A stretch of DNA of 62,270 nt, from contig JAQBNL010000031.1 in assembly GCA_028288585.1 (NCBI GenBank), positions 1-62,270 of the forward strand, in the 5' to 3' direction. The position numbers were made by a program, and so were the translations under genes. This stretch comes from Chitinophagaceae bacterium. Lineage in GTDB: Bacteria; Bacteroidota; Bacteroidia; Chitinophagales; Chitinophagaceae. Positions 44,165 through 53,339 of the stretch are shown here, piece by piece (positions within the stretch are counted from its first letter, which is position 1; every line of letters starts with the position of its first letter). Below the pieces are notes generated by a model that did not search any database, was not told the DNA's origin, and saw only the letters and a list, made by a program, of their open reading frames with translations.

Positions 44165-44566
44165 ATGAGCGATACAGATAGATTATATATTGGCTGCCCG
44201 GTTCAGCATGCCCGGCAATTTATTGCCGGTAAATGGCAAATCGGCATTCTGTGGAATTTAAGCAATCAATCCATGGGTTTCAGTGAAATTAAAAGTAAAC
44301 TTCCCGGGCTTTCAGATAAAATACTTATGCAGGAACTGGACTTTTTTGTTCAGAAAAAAATCATTCACCGTAACGCTTTCGAATTTCCATCTGCCAAAAC
44401 TGAGTATGCATTATCGTCTATAGGCCAGAGTTTAATCCCTGTCATCAATTCAATAGTGGAATGGGGTTATCTATTCTTACAGGATGAACAGGTTAATAAA
44501 GAAATGAGCCTGACACCCGTATCGGCTATTGAAGCGATAGAAAATAGTGTGGCTGAAAGAGAATAG
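44165..44566 (+). CDS. HxlR-family transcriptional regulator
   Basis: A 133-residue winged-helix protein of the HxlR/YodB type. The N-terminal Cys (GCPVQHARQFIAGKWQIGILWNL, Cys11) is the usual redox- or electrophile-sensing position. The recognition region is FSEIKSKLPGLSDKILMQEL. It converges with the cupin gene (12-nt gap). TAAATTTG at 44152-44159 is a possible -7 element, which gives a very short leader. Confidence 0.9.
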   Translation: MSDTDRLYIGCPVQHARQFIAGKWQIGILWNLSNQSMGFSEIKSKLPGLSDKILMQELDFFVQKKIIHRNAFEFPSAKTEYALSSIGQSLIPVINSIVEWGYLFLQDEQVNKEMSLTPVSAIEAIENSVAERE

Positions 44567-44578
44567 TGTTTTTATTAC

Positions 44579-45148
44579 TTACAGCTTTGGAAACTTAACT
44601 CCATATTTTGACGCTGTTGCTACCAGTTTTTTAATATCAGGCGGCCCTTCAGGCATCGGCGGCAGCTGCACGTCCCCGGCAGGTTGGCTCATTTCCACAA
44701 AGTAATTCTCCAATCCACCAGGGGTAAGCAGTATCAATGTTTCCAGTTTTTCAGATTGTATTTTAAATGAGTGCTGGATGTTTTTAGGCAAAAACATGAC
44801 ATCGCCTTCTTTGGCGTGAAAAGTTTTATTGCCTGCTGTGTACACTACTTCACCTTCCAGTATCAAAAAAGCTTCGTCCTCTTTTGTATGCGTGTGAGGC
44901 GGAGGTTCTAAACCTCTGCGTTCAGTGGCACGAAGCAAAGCGAACCGGCCACCAGTTTCTTTTGACGTAAGGAGTAATGACATTAGATGACCTATATACC
45001 AATAGGAATTTTCTTTATTCCTGTTGGTAAGCATGGGCGTCAGTTCTGTGTCCTCCTTTTTCATATTCGCAAATGCTTCAGGAACCATAAACATGCTGCT
45101 CATTATTCCCATTGTATTTAAAAATGCTTTTCTCGTTGGCATAACCAC
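44579..45148 (-). CDS. Exported cupin-domain protein
   Basis: A 189-residue protein with an N-terminal signal-like sequence (MPTRKAFLNTMGIMSSMFMVPEAFA, better start at 45142) and a single cupin domain (about 70-140). Metal ligands are visible in PPPHTHTKEDEAFLILEGE and later PKNIQHSF. It may be a quercetinase- or isomerase-like enzyme or a binding protein; the substrate is unknown. Confidence 0.85.
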   Translation of the reverse strand: MVMPTRKAFLNTMGIMSSMFMVPEAFANMKKEDTELTPMLTNRNKENSYWYIGHLMSLLLTSKETGGRFALLRATERRGLEPPPHTHTKEDEAFLILEGEVVYTAGNKTFHAKEGDVMFLPKNIQHSFKIQSEKLETLILLTPGGLENYFVEMSQPAGDVQLPPMPEGPPDIKKLVATASKYGVKFPKL

Positions 45149-45269
45149 TAATTTTTGGCTTTATGGAACAAACTTACATGATTACCAATGCAAATTTATT
45201 GCACTTACCAAAAGGTAAGATGCCCGAAAGACAAGATTGCTTTTTGTACTGTTGATGTAAAAGGCGTGC

Positions 45270-45467
45270 GGCTAACAAGGGTATTGCCAAAATGCAGGCT
45301 GACGGAAATATTGTTACAACTATAGTGCTCTGTTCAGCCACACATCCAACTTGGCCATATCCATGGAGCAATGTACAGCTCCGCATTTTTGTTATCTTTA
45401 CTCAGCACCGTTTAGTGGTCTGCCGGAATTCTATTTCCTGCACTTCGGCAATACTTTGCCGTTAGTG
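45270..45467. repeat. attC-like palindromic element D
   Basis: The outer boxes are GCTAAC (45271-45276) and GTTAGTG (45461-45467). Long inner arms, GTATTGCCAAAATGCAGG (45281-45298) and CCTGCACTTCGGCAATAC (45437-45454), pair at 16 of 18 positions. An inner hairpin GGAGC/GCTCC lies near 45365. The length of about 198 nt equals element C. It ends 43 nt before the acetyltransferase gene. The rest of 45149-45510 holds no gene. Confidence 0.55.
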
Positions 45468-45510
45468 GTCAGGCCATGACACACCCAACTTAGACAAAGT
45501 AAATGACAGA

Positions 45511-46086
45511 ATGATAACTAGAAATTTCACTTCTTTCCCAATCCTGACAACTGAACGGCTTACTCTTAAACAATTGTCAATTGATGATCAGCAAAATATT
45601 TTTGCTTTGCGTTCTGACACAGAAATAAATAAATATCTTGACAGAGAACCATGCAAAACAATTGAAGATGCAGTAAACTTTATCACCAAGGTTAACGATA
45701 ACATTAAAAAAAACAACTCACTTTATTGGGTAATTACCTTGACAAAGACAAAAACATTTGTTGGAACAATTTGCCTTTTTAACTTTTCAAACGAAACAAA
45801 TAGTTGCGAAATTGGATATGAACTTATGATAAAATTTCAAGGGAAGGGAATTATGAAAGAAGCGGCAGAAAAAGTTATTGACTATGCTTTTCAGATATTG
45901 CAGTTTCAAAAAATAGTAGCGCATACTCACAACAAAAACCAGAATTCGACTAAACTATTAACGAGATTTAACTTTCTTCAATCCACAGAGGCTAACAAAG
46001 AAAATCCTGATTTTAATATTTTCACACTGACTTACTTAAATTGGCAAACAATAAAATATATTAGTACCAAAAACCCGAACCGCTAA
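45511..46086 (+). CDS. GNAT acetyltransferase, RimJ/RimL type
   Basis: A 191-residue acetyltransferase with the RimL-like N terminus (FPILTTERLTLKQLSIDDQQNIFALRSD) and the acetyl-CoA region (YELMIKFQGKGIMKEAAEKVIDYAF, about 108-132). The substrate may be a ribosomal protein N terminus or a small amine, including antibiotics; this is not decidable. It stands alone between element D and a CTAAC box that overlaps its own stop codon, like a cargo gene of an integron cassette. Confidence 0.88.
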   Translation: MITRNFTSFPILTTERLTLKQLSIDDQQNIFALRSDTEINKYLDREPCKTIEDAVNFITKVNDNIKKNNSLYWVITLTKTKTFVGTICLFNFSNETNSCEIGYELMIKFQGKGIMKEAAEKVIDYAFQILQFQKIVAHTHNKNQNSTKLLTRFNFLQSTEANKENPDFNIFTLTYLNWQTIKYISTKNPNR

Positions 46087-46103
46087 CAGGGGGCTTTCTG
46101 CTG
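46082..46103 (+). repeat. Left half of an attC-like element overlapping the GNAT stop
   Basis: GCTAAC contains the TAA stop of the acetyltransferase and is followed by AGGGGGCTTTCTGCTGTGC, like the left arms of elements C and D. No matching right arm was found up to 46400, so the element is truncated or decayed. Confidence 0.35.
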
Positions 46104-46176
46104 TGCCCGATTTAGTCATTCAGGTGGGGACACCTGCCGGGAAGACGGCAAAAGACAAATGATTATGAAGAGTATG

Positions 46177-46201
46177 TTTACAACAAGCTGTTTGTTGTAA
46201 A
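46177..46201. repeat. Perfect hairpin
   Basis: TTTACAACAA and TTGTTGTAAA form a 10-bp stem with a 5-nt loop. There is no U-tract behind it. A smaller hairpin CAGGTG-GGGA-CACCTG lies near 46122-46137. Confidence 0.5.
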
Positions 46202-46316
46202 TAAAGTAGAATTACTTAGCAATAATCTCAATAACTGTAAGGGTTTTACTTTTTTAATAATCTTTTACAATAATTTTTATTTAGTCTCGTTGTAAGCATA
46301 TATAAATCCATTTTAT

Positions 46317-46463
46317 ATGAATACAAATACCTCAAGCCGTAACCTGGTAGTAAGAATTATTCAAAATTTCTTTACTAAACTTTCACAGCATCCCGAGTTT
46401 TACAACACGAGGTATTATAAAAAAATGCATAAAAATAACAGGCATGGGCATGTCGTCTGGTAA
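46317..46463 (+). CDS. Small basic protein (48 residues)
   Basis: An ATG-started ORF of 48 codons in an otherwise gene-free stretch. The product begins MNTNTSSRNLVVRIIQNFF and ends in a His/Asn/Lys-rich tail (HKNNRHGHVVW), with a net positive charge. No signal or known domain. It may be real but cannot be confirmed from one sequence. Confidence 0.4.
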   Translation: MNTNTSSRNLVVRIIQNFFTKLSQHPEFYNTRYYKKMHKNNRHGHVVW

Positions 46464-46545
46464 CTTCCCCCCTAAAAAATGGTTTAAACTCACTGAATCT
46501 CAACCTAAATAAAATTTGCAGCTATTAATTTAAATCCTATTTTAG

Positions 46546-46689
46546 ATGCCCTTATTGAGAAAAAGCTTTTTTAAACCAAAACCAATGCTTAGTTTTTTTA
46601 AATTTATTGTACGTGTGCTCAGGCCGTATTTTGTTTCCAGTTCACAAAGAGAATTCAGAAGACTTAAAGATTTTATCGCCAGTAATTAA
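46546..46689 (+). CDS. Small basic protein (47 residues)
   Basis: An ATG-started ORF of 47 codons, 82 nt after the other small ORF and in the same direction. The product (MPLLRKSFFKPKPMLSFFKF...) is basic and amphipathic with many Phe and Arg residues. It overlaps the end of the convergent SNF2 gene by 4 nt. It looks like a membrane-surface or nucleic-acid-binding peptide, but this is only an impression. Confidence 0.4.
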   Translation: MPLLRKSFFKPKPMLSFFKFIVRVLRPYFVSSSQREFRRLKDFIASN

Positions 46690-49600
46690 CTGAACAGGTA
46701 TTCAACATCCTCCTTGCTCAAACTCTTCACAAAAGAAGTATCATCTGCTATGAGTTCTTTTGCAAGTATCCTTTTGCGCTCCTGCAGCTGTAAAATTTTA
46801 TCCTCAATAGTGTCTTTACAAATCATCCTGTAAGCAAAAATATTTTTGGTTTGGCCAATACGGTGTGTACGGTCAATAGCCTGTTGCTCTACGGCAGGGT
46901 TCCACCAGGGGTCAACGATATATACATAATCCGCGGCTGTTAAATTTAATCCCACACCACCGGCTTTTAATGAAATAAGAAATACCCTGCACTCATCATT
47001 CTCCTGGAAATTCTGGATAGCCCGCTGCCTTTCGGGTGGAGAAGTGCTGCCATCAAAATATTCAAATACCACGTTATTCTCTCTAAGCTTTTCTTTTATC
47101 AATGCCAGCATGCCCAGGAATTGTGAAAATATCAATGCCTTGTGCTCGCCGATGTTCTCTGTAATTTCCCTTGTAAGCTCCTCAAGCTTTATGGAGTGAT
47201 TAGGATATTTTTCTTCTTCGTTTAAAATTGCCGGGCTGTCACAAATCTGCCGGAGCTTCATCAACCCCTGTAATATGGTAAGCTGCGACCTGTCAATTCC
47301 CTGTTCGTCAATAACCCCCAATATCTTATCCCTGTATGCATTTTTGTAAGCTTCGTACACTTTTCTTTGCTCGTCTTCCATTTCACAAAAAAGGATCGTC
47401 TCCATTTTTTCAGGAAGGTCTTTTGCAACCTGCTCTTTTGTTCTTCTTAAAATAAAAGGATATAAGAGTTTTCTTAAGTGGTCTTTCTGTTGCGGCTCTC
47501 CAAACTTATCGATGGGTGTTGCAAATTCATTCCTGAAAAATTCCATTGAGCCCAGCAGGCCGGGATTTAAGAAATTCATTTGGGCAAAAATATCAAACGT
47601 ATTATTCTGCAAAGGGGTACCGCTCATGCATAAGCGGTTTTTTGCCGTTAGCAAACAAGCTGCTTTTGCCACCTTTGAGCCGGGATTTTTTATGGCCTGC
47701 GACTCATCCAGTATCACATAATCAAAATTTGTTTTTGATAATACCATGATATCGCTTCGCAGCGTACCATACGTTGTAATAATAATATTGGATTGCTCTA
47801 ACTCTTCAGTATTCCTTGTTCGTATACTTCCATGATGAATACGATACGTAAGCGATGGTGTGAATTTTTTTATTTCGTTCTCCCAGTTATAGATAAGTGT
47901 TGTTGGGCAAATAACCATTGCTTTTAATCCGCCATTCGCTTCTTTATAATGCCTTAGCATGGTTAACGCCTGCACGGTTTTACCAAGCCCCATATCATCT
48001 GCAAGAATACCGCCCCAGCCAACATCATTAAGATAATTGAGCCAGTGATAGCCTGAAGTTTGATAAGGACGAAGCACCTCTGCCAAACCTTCGGGCACAT
48101 CTATTTCAGGTATGCTTTTAAAATTTCTAAGGCGCTCATATTTTGCATCCAGCTCAAATGAAAGTTCTTTTTCATCACGCTGTTCATAAAGGTCATCAAT
48201 AACACTTAAATGATATTTTGATAAACGCAGCTGGTTGCTTTTTCCTTCACCCACTTTAAAAAGCAATGAATATTTTTTTATCCATTCATCAGGCAGTATA
48301 CCTAATGTTCCATCATTTAACTGTACAAATGATTGCTTGTTTGCCAGCGCTTTTTTAATATCAATAATCCCAATCCGTTGATCGCCGAAAGCAAGTTCCA
48401 CTTTAGCATCAAACCAATCGAGCCCGCTGCTTACATGTATGTGGGTAGAAGGCTTGGCTGTATTAAAACGGAAATTTTTCAATGCCTCAAATCCATATAC
48501 CGGCACTTTCATTTCCTTCATTGCATCTACAAACAAAAAGAACCAGTTATTTTTTAAAACATCTGCCCCTTTTAGTACAAGGCTGTTACCATCCTGCGGC
48601 CGGACGAATTGAGAATGAAGAGCCTCCAGTTTATCGGTAAATTTCTTTTCTGCTTCTTTATTGCGGTGCACCAGTAATACTTTATCGCCTTCAGGGATAA
48701 TTATTACATCTTTATCATTGGCTTTAGTTTCAAACCCTTTGTAACTAAACAGCGGCTGAAACATAAGATAGTCGCCCTTTTCAATCAGCATTAACCTTAC
48801 TTCCGGTTCGCCTTCTTTAATTTCTTTTATCAGCGTTTTATCAAATTCAACCTGGTATTCTTTAGTAAGAGGCAAAACAATTTGCTGGTATTGCTCTGCC
48901 CATTTATCTTTTGATAATATTACGGGTTTATTAAAATATTTTTCAGCATTCAAAACATCTTCAGGCTTTTGCCATTGATAAAACCTGTGATTGTATAAGA
49001 ATAACAAGCTGCTGCTCCATTCATTATTATCCAGGTGCGTTACCTGTCCTTCAATTTTTACGGCGCAGGTAAGTTCGTAATGACCATTCTTTGCTGCAAT
49101 TTTAAAAATAGGAGAAATGGTATTCTGTGATAAGGATATTTCTCTCAGGTTCTCTGTTTTAAAATTTTTACCCTTCGGTAAATAAAACACAAAAGAGCTG
49201 GAGGCATTTTCTTCAAATATTTTTTTGAGTTTAGGATGCAGGTACTCAATCATTAATGCTTTTGTCTCTTCCGGCAATTCATCCTTTTCATCATGAATTA
49301 TGTTTTCCCAAAAACCACTGAATGGTGAATTACGATCGAGGTATTTATTAACTTCTGATGCCTGCAGTTTACGTACCTGCTGTACCAGTTGTTTGTCAGC
49401 ATCGGAAAATATATCTGTATTTATAAATTTGGTAAGATCCGCCTTCTCTACATTATTGATAAATTTTTTGGCTTCTTCATCAGCTTCTCCCTGTATAATA
49501 TCCACTGAGAAAAAGGGGAATACTCTTTCGTTTGCATTAAATACTATACCCACTTTTTTACTGGTAGAAATAGTCTCCACTTCCGTTGCCTCTTCTTTTA

Positions 49601-50429
49601 CCATTGCCACAACAGGGCGTGCATTGGAGGCAGGGGCTAATCTTTTTATTGAAGAATCAAGCACCCTTAAAAAAGGCTTTCCTTCTTTATAAGCAAATTC
49701 AAATTTGCCTTTCAGGTCTTCGCTAAGGCTGTAGCCATACGCTTCCAGCAATTTATTTTTTTCTTTATCCCAGTTACGGATAGAATCAAAATAATGCGGA
49801 CCGTAAGAATTTAATAACTGAACAAATAGTGCTGTTTTATGCGCACATAAAGGATGTTCAGATTCATCACAGGTGCAGGAAGTATCAAAAGTCTTCTCCT
49901 CGTTTTTTTGAATTACCAGTTTATACTTTTCACCATTATGCTCTAATGTAGCTTCTATTTTTTCATTACCCGCCTGTGATATATTGGCTTTGCTTCCCCG
50001 TAATATCTCTTCGGCAGTTTCATAATTTTTGGGGCCGGCCAGCATCCTGATCATTTTCAGATCAATGAATCGCATCTTGGCAATTGTATGTTTTTGATTG
50101 TACACAATTGCTTCGTTGCTTCCCAATAAATTTTTATCAACAAGATCCTGCAATTGGAAAAGCGCAGCAGCTTCATGACGGCAGATATCACCTAAATTAT
50201 AAGGGCAACTGCATCTAAGCATCACCGTTTTAGGATCATTATATTTCTGGATGTGAACTTTATAAAAGGTAGTATAGCTGTCATCTCTTACCCTAAACGT
50301 TACTGAATTCATCAGCTCATCATGCTCCACCAATTCTACATAACCAAAGGCATGGATTTTTTTACCACGACGGATTACTTCATCAGTTCCTGTATTATAA
50401 ACGTATTTGATTAGGTGCGGTAAAGCCAA
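46686..50429 (-). CDS. SNF2-family helicase with two SWIM zinc fingers
   Basis: A 1247-residue DNA translocase. Two SWIM-type zinc motifs lie at the N terminus: Cys73/75/83-His85 (CSCPYNLGDICRH) and Cys185/187/195-His197 (CTCDESEHPLCAH). A long middle part (about 250-770) follows, then the SNF2 ATPase with Walker A DDMGLGKTVQ (about 790), box II DESQ and the C-terminal motifs FDGSTSPPERQ and DRTHRIGQT. Family members remodel protein-DNA complexes in repair or transcription. A consensus promoter lies upstream (50489-50518). Confidence 0.93.
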   Translation of the reverse strand: MALPHLIKYVYNTGTDEVIRRGKKIHAFGYVELVEHDELMNSVTFRVRDDSYTTFYKVHIQKYNDPKTVMLRCSCPYNLGDICRHEAAALFQLQDLVDKNLLGSNEAIVYNQKHTIAKMRFIDLKMIRMLAGPKNYETAEEILRGSKANISQAGNEKIEATLEHNGEKYKLVIQKNEEKTFDTSCTCDESEHPLCAHKTALFVQLLNSYGPHYFDSIRNWDKEKNKLLEAYGYSLSEDLKGKFEFAYKEGKPFLRVLDSSIKRLAPASNARPVVAMVKEEATEVETISTSKKVGIVFNANERVFPFFSVDIIQGEADEEAKKFINNVEKADLTKFINTDIFSDADKQLVQQVRKLQASEVNKYLDRNSPFSGFWENIIHDEKDELPEETKALMIEYLHPKLKKIFEENASSSFVFYLPKGKNFKTENLREISLSQNTISPIFKIAAKNGHYELTCAVKIEGQVTHLDNNEWSSSLLFLYNHRFYQWQKPEDVLNAEKYFNKPVILSKDKWAEQYQQIVLPLTKEYQVEFDKTLIKEIKEGEPEVRLMLIEKGDYLMFQPLFSYKGFETKANDKDVIIIPEGDKVLLVHRNKEAEKKFTDKLEALHSQFVRPQDGNSLVLKGADVLKNNWFFLFVDAMKEMKVPVYGFEALKNFRFNTAKPSTHIHVSSGLDWFDAKVELAFGDQRIGIIDIKKALANKQSFVQLNDGTLGILPDEWIKKYSLLFKVGEGKSNQLRLSKYHLSVIDDLYEQRDEKELSFELDAKYERLRNFKSIPEIDVPEGLAEVLRPYQTSGYHWLNYLNDVGWGGILADDMGLGKTVQALTMLRHYKEANGGLKAMVICPTTLIYNWENEIKKFTPSLTYRIHHGSIRTRNTEELEQSNIIITTYGTLRSDIMVLSKTNFDYVILDESQAIKNPGSKVAKAACLLTAKNRLCMSGTPLQNNTFDIFAQMNFLNPGLLGSMEFFRNEFATPIDKFGEPQQKDHLRKLLYPFILRRTKEQVAKDLPEKMETILFCEMEDEQRKVYEAYKNAYRDKILGVIDEQGIDRSQLTILQGLMKLRQICDSPAILNEEEKYPNHSIKLEELTREITENIGEHKALIFSQFLGMLALIKEKLRENNVVFEYFDGSTSPPERQRAIQNFQENDECRVFLISLKAGGVGLNLTAADYVYIVDPWWNPAVEQQAIDRTHRIGQTKNIFAYRMICKDTIEDKILQLQERKRILAKELIADDTSFVKSLSKEDVEYLFS

Positions 50430-50488
50430 GTTCGGTTTTTAGATTTTAACCCGATAATTACCGGGGCTGTTCAAAAAAGGGCAATTTG

Positions 50489-50518
50489 CAAAAGTAAAAC
50501 AAATTTGCTGTGGTTCAA
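50489..50518 (-). promoter_or_regulatory. Consensus Bacteroidota promoter for the SNF2 gene
   Basis: On the minus strand TTG (50518-50516) is followed after exactly 19 nt by TACTTTTG (50496-50489), the textbook TTG-N19-TAnnTTTG pattern. Predicted start of transcription is near 50482, giving a leader of about 53 nt. Confidence 0.7.
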
Positions 50519-50675
50519 TTTGTAATTGAAAGTTTGTGGAGAAATTTATCGCGGTATTTATCATAATGAAAATAATATTATTGGCAACTCCTGACACATG
50601 TGTAAATATAAAAAGGAGCCATACACTTCCCATCTTCCATTTCACGATTAAATAAAGCTGGCATAATTTTACCGC

Positions 50676-51929
50676 ATGCTACAAGCCATGAAAGGAAGGA
50701 ATAAATTTTTTATGATTGTTATCCTGGGAATGCTGTCTGCAATAGGGCCGTTCTCAATTGATATGTATCTGCCTGGGTTCCCTGCAATAGCTGCAGACCT
50801 GCATACTACAGTAGCACATATTGCACTTTCTTTATCCAGTTTTTTTATAGGCATTTCAGCAGGCCAATTATTATATGGCCCTTTGCTGGACAGGTATGGA
50901 CGTAAAAGACCTCTATATACAGGCCTTACTGTTTACTTACTGGCCTCAATTGGCTGTGCATTATGTACCTCTGCAGATATGTTGATAGCATTGCGTTTGG
51001 TGCAGGCATTAGGTGGATGTGCCGGTATGGTTGCTGCAAGAGCAATGGTTCGTGATCTCTTCCCTGTGGAAGAAAATGCAAAAATATTTTCTTTGCTGAT
51101 GTTGGTAATTGGTGTGTCTCCTATAATTGCGCCTACGCTGGGAGGCTATGTTACCGCTGCATTTGGATGGCATTACATTTTTATTATTCTTGCCCTTATG
51201 TCTGCTTTAATATTAGCGGCAGTTCATTTTGCTTTACCGGAAAGCAGGAAACCTGATCTTACTATTTCGCTATTGCCTGCACCAATCATTAAAGGATTTT
51301 TATCAGTGTTCAAAGAGCCGCAATTTTATACCTATGCTTTTACCGGCGCTATTTCTGCAGCAGGTTTATATGCATACATTTCGGGGTCACCACACGTATT
51401 TATGGAACTGTATAAAGTAACCGAAAGGCAATACGGATGGATATTCGCAGGTATAGCACTCGGCCTGATAACCAGCAGCCAGCTAAATAGTTTTTTATTA
51501 AGAAGATTTAAAAGTGAGCAGATAATCCGCGTGGCATTATTTTGTCAAACACTTACAGGGCTAATACTGGTACTGGGAACAGCATTTCATTTCCTGGGAT
51601 TATATTCTACCATATTTTTTATCCTGGTATTTTTAAGTTGCCAGGGATTTGTATTTCCTAATTCATCAGCTCTCTCTATGGCACCCTTCAGCAGGAATGC
51701 AGGAACAGCTTCCGCATTAATGGGCGGCATACAGCTCGCTGTTGGGGCTCTTACATCTGGTATAGTAAGTGTTTTAACCAATAGCACAGCATTGCCAATG
51801 GCAGCAGTTATGGCTGCATGCGCCCTGCTTAGCTTTTGTGTTTTATTGACAGGCAGAAAAGTTATCCCCTATAACACCACTATTTTAAAAGTACAGGAAG
51901 AAAGTGCTGAAATGATAAGTACTTCGTAA
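50676..51929 (+). CDS. Multidrug efflux MFS transporter, Bcr/CflA type
   Basis: A 417-residue transporter with twelve predicted helices. The DHA1/Bcr signature is visible: GPFSIDMYLPGFPAIAADL near the N terminus, GRKRPLYTGL after helix 2, and RLVQALGGCAGMVAARAMVRDLF in helix 4. It exports drugs or small metabolites by proton antiport. The start at residue 4 (MKGRNK) is also possible. Confidence 0.92.
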   Translation: MLQAMKGRNKFFMIVILGMLSAIGPFSIDMYLPGFPAIAADLHTTVAHIALSLSSFFIGISAGQLLYGPLLDRYGRKRPLYTGLTVYLLASIGCALCTSADMLIALRLVQALGGCAGMVAARAMVRDLFPVEENAKIFSLLMLVIGVSPIIAPTLGGYVTAAFGWHYIFIILALMSALILAAVHFALPESRKPDLTISLLPAPIIKGFLSVFKEPQFYTYAFTGAISAAGLYAYISGSPHVFMELYKVTERQYGWIFAGIALGLITSSQLNSFLLRRFKSEQIIRVALFCQTLTGLILVLGTAFHFLGLYSTIFFILVFLSCQGFVFPNSSALSMAPFSRNAGTASALMGGIQLAVGALTSGIVSVLTNSTALPMAAVMAACALLSFCVLLTGRKVIPYNTTILKVQEESAEMISTS

Positions 51930-51971
51930 TTGATTTTCTTAACCGTGCAAAAGTTTTCTTAACTTAATCTT

Positions 51972-53021
51972 ATGGCAACAGCACGCAGGTCAATTAAACG
52001 AATTACCGACATCTCTTATAAATTATTCTTTCCATTCATAATTATAGGCGCTATTATTTTAACGGGGGTTATTGGCTTTATTGTAATAGAAGGCTTTAGC
52101 CTGCTTGATGCGATTTACATGACGATCGTAACCGTTACTACAGTTGGCTACGAGGAAGTGCATGCATTAAGCAAGGCGGGGAAAATTTTTAATATACTGC
52201 TCATCATTTCAAGCTTTGCTACGTTTGCATATGCGCTTGCAAAGCTTACTCAGTATGTTGTGGATGGAGAGATAAATAAATTTTTTAAAAACCGTAAAAT
52301 TATGTCTGCAATTAAAGAATTAAAAGATCATGTAATTATATGTGGTTATGGCCGCAACGGAAAACAGGCTGCAAAAATATTGGGCCATCATAAAGTAAAG
52401 TTTGTAGTAATAGAAAGCAATGATGAACGTATTGAACAGGAGCTTTCAAAAAAAGATGGGATATTATACATAAAGGGAGACGCCACAGATGATGATGTTT
52501 TATTAAGCGCCGGCATCCAAAACGCTAAAGCCCTGATAACTGCATTGCCCGAAGATGCTGACAATGTATATATAGTTTTATCCGCCAGATCATTAAGCGA
52601 CAGCATCCAGATAATAAGCCGCTCATCACACCCCGGTTCAGGAATAAAACTTAAAAAAGCAGGCGCTGACAATGTAATATCTCCTGATAAAATTGGAGGC
52701 ACGCATATGGCAACGCTTGTTTCCAAGCCAGACGTAATTGAATTCATAGATTATTTATCCGGCGAAGAAGGTGAGTCTATTCATCTTGAATCAGTAGGGT
52801 ATGAAATTCTTCCAACAGAATTACAAAATAAATCCCTGCAGGAAATAATGGCATGGCGCAAGACAGGGGTTAACTGCATCGGCATTAAAGATGCGGAAGG
52901 AAAATTTATTATCAATCCCCCCGAAGGAACATTAATAAACAGCATGATGAAAGTAATAGTGCTGGGCACCCGGCAGCAGATAGAAGAGATGAAAGGCAAT
53001 GTGGAAGAACAACAAAAATAG
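51972..53021 (+). CDS. Potassium channel with RCK (TrkA-N/TrkA-C) domains
   Basis: A 349-residue ion channel. Two membrane helices (about 17-40 and 70-90) flank the selectivity filter TVGY (57-60). The cytosolic part has a Rossmann TrkA-N domain (about 112-230, VIICGYGRNGKQAAKIL) and a TrkA-C domain (about 260-345). The layout is that of MthK-like channels gated by a ligand on the RCK domain. Confidence 0.93.
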   Translation: MATARRSIKRITDISYKLFFPFIIIGAIILTGVIGFIVIEGFSLLDAIYMTIVTVTTVGYEEVHALSKAGKIFNILLIISSFATFAYALAKLTQYVVDGEINKFFKNRKIMSAIKELKDHVIICGYGRNGKQAAKILGHHKVKFVVIESNDERIEQELSKKDGILYIKGDATDDDVLLSAGIQNAKALITALPEDADNVYIVLSARSLSDSIQIISRSSHPGSGIKLKKAGADNVISPDKIGGTHMATLVSKPDVIEFIDYLSGEEGESIHLESVGYEILPTELQNKSLQEIMAWRKTGVNCIGIKDAEGKFIINPPEGTLINSMMKVIVLGTRQQIEEMKGNVEEQQK

Positions 53022-53102
53022 TTATGAAACATTAACGCTCATTAAGGCGAATAACGTCAGTTATAGCTTACCTTCAGGCACATTATTTTTTTAAGATTCT
53101 TT

Positions 53103-53333
53103 ATGAATATAGAAATAGATCAACAACAAAAATTTACCGAGCAATTTTTTAAAATGGTACATGATGCGCCGCAAAGATTTAAAGATAAATGGGATGGTAA
53201 TATCAGGTTCATTAATCCTACCCGTACAAAATATATCCCGTCATTTAATGGAAATGCAATAGACCTTCTTTCCGTTGAATTAAGAAACAAGTTTGAGATA
53301 CTTCGTAATAAGTATTATTCAAAATCTCTTTAA
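53103..53333 (+). CDS. Small hypothetical protein (76 residues)
   Basis: A 76-residue cytosolic protein, charged and with several aromatic residues (FFKMVHDAPQRFKDKWDGNIRFINPTRTKYIPSF). No signal, Cys or known domain. It is followed after 6 nt by the thioesterase gene in the same direction, so the two are probably co-transcribed. Confidence 0.6.
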   Translation: MNIEIDQQQKFTEQFFKMVHDAPQRFKDKWDGNIRFINPTRTKYIPSFNGNAIDLLSVELRNKFEILRNKYYSKSL

Positions 53334-53339
53334 TAAGGC

